Origin: Bdellovibrionales bacterium
GTDB taxonomy: Bacteria; Bdellovibrionota; Bacteriovoracia; Bacteriovoracales; Bacteriovoracaceae
DNA: 10,315 nucleotides
Assembly: GCA_023250775.1 (NCBI GenBank)
Contig: JAHFAA010000108.1
Span: 1 to 10,315 of the forward strand
Reading direction: 5' to 3'
Position 1 is the stretch's first letter; every line of letters starts with the position of its first letter. Below the pieces are notes generated by a model. It was not told the DNA's origin and did no database searches. It was given only the letters and a program-made list of their open reading frames with translations. Below are positions 4,993 through 10,315 of this stretch, one piece after another. Made by a program: the position numbers and the translations under genes.

Positions 4993-6633
4993 TTATTCTT
5001 TAGATAAAATATTTTTTAGTTTTTTATACGAGAGGATTGCGCATAATAAAACAACATATCCCAGTAGGTATTGTGAATGGGCATTGTGTGCGCCTCCAGT
5101 TTCACCAGCATAGGCTTCACTTCTTGTACAACCTCCTCCGCCGCCCCCATTGGTATTGATAACAGTAATATTTCCCGTTGAAGCTTCGTGCCCTTGTTCA
5201 TCAATCGCCGTAATCGTTAAGACACCTGATTTTCCTGTTGCGGCGCTGAGGCGACCGCTGCTATCGATCGTTGCTAATTTAGTATCCTTCGCAACAACTT
5301 TCCACTTGACCAGTCCACGTGCCTTAATCGCCGAAAATTGAAAACTATCACCGTTTTTTATATTGATCTGATGAGGCCAGATTTTAAAATCCTCATTAAT
5401 TTGTTGCAAAGTAGTCGAGGCATCGAGATCTCCTTCGGTAATTAAAACTCCAGCATAGCTTGGTCTCACAATAACACTATTGATAAGACCATTCTTAAGC
5501 TCTAGAGCGCTCAAGCTCGGATCCATGGCCAAAAGCAGGCCGGCCACACCTGAGGCCATTGGAGTTGCCATAGAAGTGCCACTCATTCTTGTAAACGAAT
5601 CATTCAAATAGGTTGATAGAACATTTGATCCAGGAGCGGCCAAGTGAACCGATGTGCCGCCAAAATTGCTGAATGAAGATAATTGACCATCCGCAGACGA
5701 TGACGCAACTGCAATGATGCCGTCGCTGTCGGTTCCCGCAGGGTAGATTGGCGTTTTATCGCTATTTGCCGAGTTATTTCCTGCTGCTGCAACGGTGATC
5801 ATCCCTTTTGAAAATCCATAGTCTATTGCATCCTTGAGGGCCTTAGAGTCGGTCGACGAACCCCAGCTTGCGTTTAAAATTTTCGCGCCGTTGTCTGCGG
5901 CGTAAAGAATTGTTGAAATGCCACCGGAAGTGCTCCCGCTTCCGTTCTGATCAAGAAATTTCAAGGGCATGATCGAAATCTCCCAATTTACACCACTGAC
6001 ACCATAGTTGTTATTCCCCTCGGCGCCAATAATTCCTGAAACATGTGTACCATGTCCGTGGTCATCGGCCGGTTTTCCATTGTTGGCAATAAAATTCCAA
6101 CCGCTAACATCGTCGATAAAGCCGTTACCATCATCATCTTTTCCGTTGTTTGGTATTTCTTTGAAGTTTGTCCAGATTTGATTCGCAAGATCTTGGTGAC
6201 GAGCATAAATTCCTGTGTCACTTACGGCAACCACAACATTACTTGACCCAATTGTAAAATCCCAGGCGTTTTCAATGCCGAGACGTTGAAGCGAATCTTG
6301 ATCCTTGTATAATTTATCATTAGGAGTTTTTGCTGGTGCCTCAACGATCTTAATAGGCGCATCGAGTTCCATGTAAACAATTTTATCTTTCTGTGCATCC
6401 TTAAATGCTTGCACCTGCTGAGGATTATTATTTGAAGCAACATTTAGATTAATTTGCTTGAATTGCTTAATGAGTTTAAAGCCATGCTCTTCCAGGATTG
6501 TGGTTAGATCAGTTAAAGCTACATCATTCTTCATTCTGATTAGATAGGTCGTGTCGCCTGCTATTGCAGAAAGTGTTGTAGAAACAAAACTGAGTACAAC
6601 AATAAATAAAAATAAAAGCCGTTTCTTTCTCAT
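4993..6633 (-). CDS. Secreted subtilisin-family (S8) serine protease with propeptide, Big2-like domain and C-terminal sorting-type tail
   Basis: The protein has 546 residues from the ATG at 6633, chosen because AAAGGA lies 6 bases upstream and a signal peptide follows at once (MRKKR, hydrophobic core, SAIA near 22-25); the frame also runs back to 6723 without support. Order: signal peptide 1-25; I9-type inhibitory propeptide about 28-95; S8 catalytic domain about 115-395; Big2/Ig-like domain about 417-493; Gly run 496-501; Cys502; hydrophobic segment about 522-536; Lys-rich end. The triad is complete: Asp139 (VSDTG), His194 (HGHGTHVSG), Ser354 (SGTSMATP), with oxyanion Asn286 (AAGNN). An acidic DDDGNGFIDD loop (167-175 region) probably binds calcium. 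The tail has the Gly/Cys/membrane/basic pattern of C-terminal sorting signals (MYXO-CTERM- or JDVT-CTERM-like), so it is probably processed and held at the cell surface. Target unknown. Divergent from the polysaccharide operon. Confidence 0.93.
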   Translation of the reverse strand: MRKKRLLFLFIVVLSFVSTTLSAIAGDTTYLIRMKNDVALTDLTTILEEHGFKLIKQFKQINLNVASNNNPQQVQAFKDAQKDKIVYMELDAPIKIVEAPAKTPNDKLYKDQDSLQRLGIENAWDFTIGSSNVVVAVSDTGIYARHQDLANQIWTNFKEIPNNGKDDDGNGFIDDVSGWNFIANNGKPADDHGHGTHVSGIIGAEGNNNYGVSGVNWEISIMPLKFLDQNGSGSTSGGISTILYAADNGAKILNASWGSSTDSKALKDAIDYGFSKGMITVAAAGNNSANSDKTPIYPAGTDSDGIIAVASSSADGQLSSFSNFGGTSVHLAAPGSNVLSTYLNDSFTRMSGTSMATPMASGVAGLLLAMDPSLSALELKNGLINSVIVRPSYAGVLITEGDLDASTTLQQINEDFKIWPHQINIKNGDSFQFSAIKARGLVKWKVVAKDTKLATIDSSGRLSAATGKSGVLTITAIDEQGHEASTGNITVINTNGGGGGGCTRSEAYAGETGGAHNAHSQYLLGYVVLLCAILSYKKLKNILSKE

Positions 6634-6688
6634 ACGTAATCCTTTGGTTTTAAGATGAGCTGACACAATAGAGTGCTTGATAATCTGC

Positions 6689-6706
6689 CTCAAAAAGTTA
6701 TTTGAG
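6689..6706. promoter_or_regulatory. Inverted repeat CTCAAA-N6-TTTGAG upstream of the protease
   Basis: A perfect dyad with 6-bp arms and a 6-base spacer lies about 56 bases upstream of the protease start codon, in the 240-base divergent region shared with the polysaccharide operon. It has operator-like geometry. No convincing -35/-10 pair was found for either gene here. Confidence 0.3.
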
Positions 6707-6873
6707 CAAAATGCATTCATCAACCGATTTTGTGATCTTCAACAATGTGACACCTGATCTTTTGTTGCGTAGTTAAATTCTTAGGAAATGACAACAGTCA
6801 TCGCCAAGGCAAATGTAAGATAGCAAGGTCAACATCTTAGTTTTTTTCTGAAAAAGTTATCGTGAGTCGTTGA

Positions 6874-7947
6874 ATGAAAAAGAAAGTATTTTATGCAATT
6901 TTAGAAGTTTTCTATCGTGTAGGAATTTTACGATTTGCTTTTTTTGTACAAAATGCGCTTAGAGCGTCTCTCATGGTGTTGATGTTTCATAGAGTGAGTG
7001 ATGGTAAAAATGTCGGATTACCATCGATTTCTATCCGCAAAGAAAATTATATTAAACTCGTCAATCTCCTCCAGCAATTCTTTAATATTGTTTCGCATGA
7101 TGAGTTACTGCAAATGCAAACTCAGGGTGAAAATTTTCCGGCTCGTGCGACAATGATCACCTTTGATGATGCATATGAAGAGGCATATCAGAATGGAGCG
7201 CCAGAGCTGATTGGCAGGTCAATTCCCGCAACTGTCTTTGCCGTTACAGATGCAATAGATAAGCAGGCCGTATTTTGGTGGGATGTCGTCTATGCTTTTC
7301 TTCAATATGCGAATTTAGCGACGCCTATTGAGTCAAAATTCTATGAGATTTTGCCAGAAAATTTGAAAGTAGAATTTAATGCGATTCTAAATACCCCCTT
7401 TATGGAGCGAGGAGTGCGCATCAACACATTTATAGAGCGCTTAAAAAAAATATCCGGTGGGGCCATCAATGAAATAAAAGAATATTTGCTGTTGAGTTAT
7501 AACACCTCTCTAAGCAAGGAAAAAGGGCCGATTGCACGATCGATGAATCTTGAATCTTTATTGGAGCTTAAAAAAAACGGATATACTGTCGGGTCACATA
7601 CCGTTACACATCAATTTCTAAATGAGATTCCCGAGAGCGACATTCGAATGGAGCTCCGTCGATCTAAGCAGAAATTGGAGAAAGCTATAGGCACGAGTAT
7701 TGATACCTTCGCTTATCCCGCTGGAATTTATAACAGTGATGTTGTGCGGATGGTAAAGGAGTCAGGATATCTGACGGCCTTTACTACGCAAATGGGATGT
7801 AATTCAAAAAATGTGAATTTGCTTGAAATAAAACGAATAAACATTTGGGATGATTTTGTTTGTGACAATCGTGGAAAATTTTCAGCGTCTTTAACTCTTT
7901 GGCGACTTATGACAGCAACTGGAAAGAGGTTTCATGCACGCGCCTGA
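6874..7947 (+). CDS. Polysaccharide deacetylase (NodB/CE4-type) family protein
   Basis: The 357-residue protein probably removes N- or O-acetyl groups from a glycan or glycan precursor during surface polysaccharide synthesis. Motif 1 is TFDDAY with Asp98 and Asp99 (base and metal ligand). The metal-binding His pair is in SHTVTH (His242, His246). FAYPAG (279-284) is the later NodB motif. Between motif 1 and the His motif lie about 140 residues, far more than the roughly 50 of compact NodB domains. The extra part contains FWWDVVYAF and helical stretches, and similar insertions are known in deacetylases of polysaccharide loci. There is no cleavable signal peptide, though residues 15-35 are hydrophobic, so it may be cytoplasmic or membrane-associated. 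The ribosome binding site before 6874 is poor. It overlaps the flippase gene by 14 bases, so the two are co-translated. Confidence 0.85.
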   Translation: MKKKVFYAILEVFYRVGILRFAFFVQNALRASLMVLMFHRVSDGKNVGLPSISIRKENYIKLVNLLQQFFNIVSHDELLQMQTQGENFPARATMITFDDAYEEAYQNGAPELIGRSIPATVFAVTDAIDKQAVFWWDVVYAFLQYANLATPIESKFYEILPENLKVEFNAILNTPFMERGVRINTFIERLKKISGGAINEIKEYLLLSYNTSLSKEKGPIARSMNLESLLELKKNGYTVGSHTVTHQFLNEIPESDIRMELRRSKQKLEKAIGTSIDTFAYPAGIYNSDVVRMVKESGYLTAFTTQMGCNSKNVNLLEIKRINIWDDFVCDNRGKFSASLTLWRLMTATGKRFHARA

Positions 7948-9421
7948 TGAGAAAAATCTAGAAAATATGTTGCTTCTGTCGACGGGGAAATTATTTGGTT
8001 TTTTGCTCGCGTTCTTTATACCATTTTTTTTGAGTCGTTGGCTCACAATTGAGAGCTATGGAACATATAAGCAACTAATCCTACTTTGGATGATCTTTTT
8101 GCAAATTCAAAACCTTGGCATGGACTTAGGACTGTTTTATTTTGTAAAAACATATCCCGAAAATGCACCGATTTTTTCGTCAAATGTAATAATCGTTAAT
8201 TTTGCAACAACTGTATTAACAGTCTGTGTTCTGAACGTTTTTTCGATGAACGTTGCAAATATTCTTAATAACGATCAACTGACAACATATCTTCCGTACT
8301 TTTCCCTTGTATTGCTTTTTTCTATTCCGGCCCAGCATTTTGAACATTACTTGGTAAGTTTAGATAAAATAAAATGGAGTATTGCGCTCGAGTCAGTGCA
8401 TGAAATTTTTAAGTCCGGGATTATTATCTTGGGTTTTCTTCTTTACGATTCCTTGAAATATGTGCTGCTGATGTTATCGGCACTTTACTTTATCAAGCTG
8501 CTCACTTTGATATGGTTCAATCACCGTCTCATAAAACATCGTCATGTCGATGTGACGAAAGGTGCTACATGGCTTCGTAAGCAAGTGCTGTATGGATTTC
8601 CGCTCGGCATAGCTCGTCTGATTTCGGCCGTGATCTATTTTGACAAGATAATTATTTCATTTATGTATTCAATTACACAATTTACGGTCTATTCGGTAGG
8701 GTGTTTTGAAATTCCATTTGCACGCACTGTTTTGAATACGATTTGGGAGCTGGCCGCGATGGAGATGGTTGTGGCGCAAAACGAAAACATGCGTCAGCGA
8801 CTGATCTTTCTAATGAAAGATACTTTGCGAAAGATTTCAATCCTTTCGATTCCTATTGTTATCTTTGGAGTTGTATTCGGAAACGAGATTATTACTTTCA
8901 TATTTTCTTCTACATATGAAAGCAGCGTTCCGTATTTTAGATTATTTATGCTGACATTTATAACAAATTCATTCGACTGTGAACTCATCTTTCGAGTGTT
9001 TAAAGAGAATAAAATATTTTTAAAAATTCAAACACTGAATCTCTTTTTGACTTTATCGATGATGACTACCTTCGGTGTAATTTACGGACCTTTTGGGGCC
9101 CTGGGGGGGAAGGTGATTGCCAGTTTTATAAGTTTATATATCATGTTCATAAAAGTTCGTGGTTTTTTAAAATTATCGATATCTGATTTCGTGCCGTGGA
9201 ATAATATTGCGTTTATAACATTGGCCTGTACCACCTTTTCCACTATTACTTACATTGCTTCAAGCTTCATCAAGCTTACTGGCCTTGTGCAACTATCTTT
9301 CTGCTCGTTATTATATTTTTCACTTGTTTTTGTAAGCTTCTCATTGTTTGGGATCTTTTCCCCAATGGAAAAAGAATATTTTAAACGCAAAATTGTGTAT
9401 TTGAAGCAAAAGGCAATTTAG
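7934..9421 (+). CDS. Polysaccharide flippase (Wzx/MATE-like polysaccharide biosynthesis protein)
   Basis: This 495-residue integral membrane protein with about 12-14 hydrophobic segments spread over its whole length has the typical N-terminus of oligosaccharide flippases (LLLSTGKLFGFLLAFFIPFFLSRW, then SYGTYKQ). Such proteins carry undecaprenyl-linked repeat units across the inner membrane. Length and charge pattern (positive loops such as RHRHVDVTKGATWLRKQ, about 200-216) fit the family. The start ATG lies inside the upstream gene, with AAAGAGG (7923-7929) 4 bases before it; an in-frame ATG at 7967 is possible but less well supported. It is followed 9 bases later by a glycosyltransferase gene. 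A run of seven G at 9103-9109 and a run of eight T near 8024 lie within it. Called from membrane topology and context; substrate unknown. Confidence 0.82.
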   Translation: MHAPDEKNLENMLLLSTGKLFGFLLAFFIPFFLSRWLTIESYGTYKQLILLWMIFLQIQNLGMDLGLFYFVKTYPENAPIFSSNVIIVNFATTVLTVCVLNVFSMNVANILNNDQLTTYLPYFSLVLLFSIPAQHFEHYLVSLDKIKWSIALESVHEIFKSGIIILGFLLYDSLKYVLLMLSALYFIKLLTLIWFNHRLIKHRHVDVTKGATWLRKQVLYGFPLGIARLISAVIYFDKIIISFMYSITQFTVYSVGCFEIPFARTVLNTIWELAAMEMVVAQNENMRQRLIFLMKDTLRKISILSIPIVIFGVVFGNEIITFIFSSTYESSVPYFRLFMLTFITNSFDCELIFRVFKENKIFLKIQTLNLFLTLSMMTTFGVIYGPFGALGGKVIASFISLYIMFIKVRGFLKLSISDFVPWNNIAFITLACTTFSTITYIASSFIKLTGLVQLSFCSLLYFSLVFVSFSLFGIFSPMEKEYFKRKIVYLKQKAI

Positions 9422-9430
9422 AAAGTGCAT

Positions 9431-10315
9431 ATGAAAAAAATATTGATAATTTCTGGTCTACAGGTGTTTCCGCCTGAGTCTGGTGGGCAAATAAGAACTG
9501 CCTCAATTGCCGAAGCGCTTGCCCGTCTTGGCCATGTCGTAAGCATTTATTCATTTACCGGAAGAAAAAAAGATTATCTCTCTTTAAAAGAATCTTCAAA
9601 CGAATTAGCTGCCGCAAATATTTCCGAGTTTGTTAACAGAACCCCCTTATGGGGAGTTGTGCAGTATATTTCCTATCTACTGAAATTACCGCCCATCTGG
9701 TTAACATTAACTACATATGTACATATCCCAAAAAAACTAAAGAGCTTAATCCATGACTCGCATGAGATTTTGGTTGATTTTCCCTATCTTTATCCCGTAG
9801 GAGCAAAATCTGGACGCAAATTTCATTTAAACACCCATAATGTGGAATCTAATTTATACGCGCAACCTGGTCTGCTTCGTGGTGTATTGTCTTCTGTTGT
9901 TGCAAAAATCGAACGTAAAGCAATGAGCTCTGCCTCGCATATATTCTTTTGTACTTCCCGAGATAAGGAATATTTCGAGAGTCGTTTTAGAATCTCGGCC
10001 CTAAAGATGCAGCTTCTTCCAAATGGGCTCAATATGGCCAAGGTTGAACAAGCATTAAGCAGCAACAAGCGATTTATAATTCGGGATTCTTTAAAAATTA
10101 AGGAAGATACGACATTGATTTTATTTGCAGGCAGTGCCTATTTTGCGAATTCTGAGGCCTTCGAATTTATTCAAAAATTCTGCCATGTAAATCAGGATTT
10201 ATTGCGGATGCTAAAGATAAAATTTCTGGTGGTTGGCACGGTGACCGAAAAAGTCATTAATACAGAATTTTACTATTCAACCTCAAAAGTCGCAGATATT
10301 CATAGCTTTTTTTTG
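9431..10315 (+). CDS. Glycosyltransferase, GT4-type fold (3' part outside window)
   Basis: The 295 codons are open to the window edge with no stop. It starts at ATG 9431, 9 bases after the flippase stop. The N-terminus is a Rossmann-type GT-B domain: KKILIISGLQVFPPESGGQ with the Gly-Gly-Gln loop (18-20) that contacts the acceptor side in many GT4 enzymes, then LARLGHVVSIYSF. THNVES (135-140) and FFCTSRDKEYF lie near the domain border; LPNG (196-199) followed by LILFAGSAYFANSEAFEFI marks the start of the C-terminal, nucleotide-sugar-binding domain. The EX7E-type motif expected later is outside the window. It should transfer a sugar from a nucleotide donor to a lipid-linked glycan in the cytoplasm. 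It is third in the operon with the deacetylase and flippase. The ribosome binding site is weak (GAAAG), consistent with translational coupling. Confidence 0.85.
   Translation, partial: MKKILIISGLQVFPPESGGQIRTASIAEALARLGHVVSIYSFTGRKKDYLSLKESSNELAAANISEFVNRTPLWGVVQYISYLLKLPPIWLTLTTYVHIPKKLKSLIHDSHEILVDFPYLYPVGAKSGRKFHLNTHNVESNLYAQPGLLRGVLSSVVAKIERKAMSSASHIFFCTSRDKEYFESRFRISALKMQLLPNGLNMAKVEQALSSNKRFIIRDSLKIKEDTTLILFAGSAYFANSEAFEFIQKFCHVNQDLLRMLKIKFLVVGTVTEKVINTEFYYSTSKVADIHSFFL

Noticed and set aside
6634..6723. Longer N-terminus for the S8 protease starting at 6723
   Set aside because: The extra 30 residues lack a ribosome binding site and would bury the signal peptide; the ATG at 6633 has both.

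Overview
The window looks like the chromosome of a Gram-negative bacterium of moderate to low GC content, with many secreted proteins and a surface-polysaccharide locus. The mix of a subtilase with a Gly-rich/Cys/membrane/basic C-terminal tail, Sec-exported proteins and fairly AT-rich DNA would fit Bdellovibrionota or a neighbouring deltaproteobacterial group. That placement is inference only; no marker gene is present.

Layout, left to right. (1) 1-399, minus: N-terminal part of a Crp/Fnr regulator with an FNR-like cysteine set, cut by the window edge. (2) 400-824: intergenic region with an inverted repeat just upstream of the regulator, and the terminator of the next gene. (3) 825-1388, minus: small secreted protein 'A' of unrecognised family, with a good promoter at 1566-1594. 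(4) 1389-2196: leader and promoter of A, a perfect 16-bp palindrome, and the long leader of the next gene. (5) 2197-4047, plus: secreted GH5 glycoside hydrolase carrying two nearly identical ASH/choice-of-anchor-D-type modules and Pro/Thr linkers. (6) A bidirectional terminator at 4057-4088. (7) 4096-4668, minus: secreted protein 'B', a close paralogue of A with a matching promoter, leader and terminator layout. (8) 4993-6633, minus: secreted subtilisin-family (S8) protease with propeptide, Big2-like domain and C-terminal sorting-type tail. (9) 6874 to the window end, plus: an operon of polysaccharide deacetylase, flippase and GT4-type glycosyltransferase, the last cut by the window edge.

The left two thirds is an exported-protein region: a hydrolase, a protease and two paralogous small secreted proteins, each with its own transcription signals. 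The right third is an exopolysaccharide, capsule or O-antigen biosynthesis operon, transcribed divergently from the protease. The strongest candidate for something undescribed is the A/B family. It has four conserved cysteines and a conserved block around GGEED-x-FGRIVHRHL. Two copies flank the GH5 gene as a duplicated transcription unit with aligned promoters (same upstream GTCTCAT element, same 17-nt spacing).
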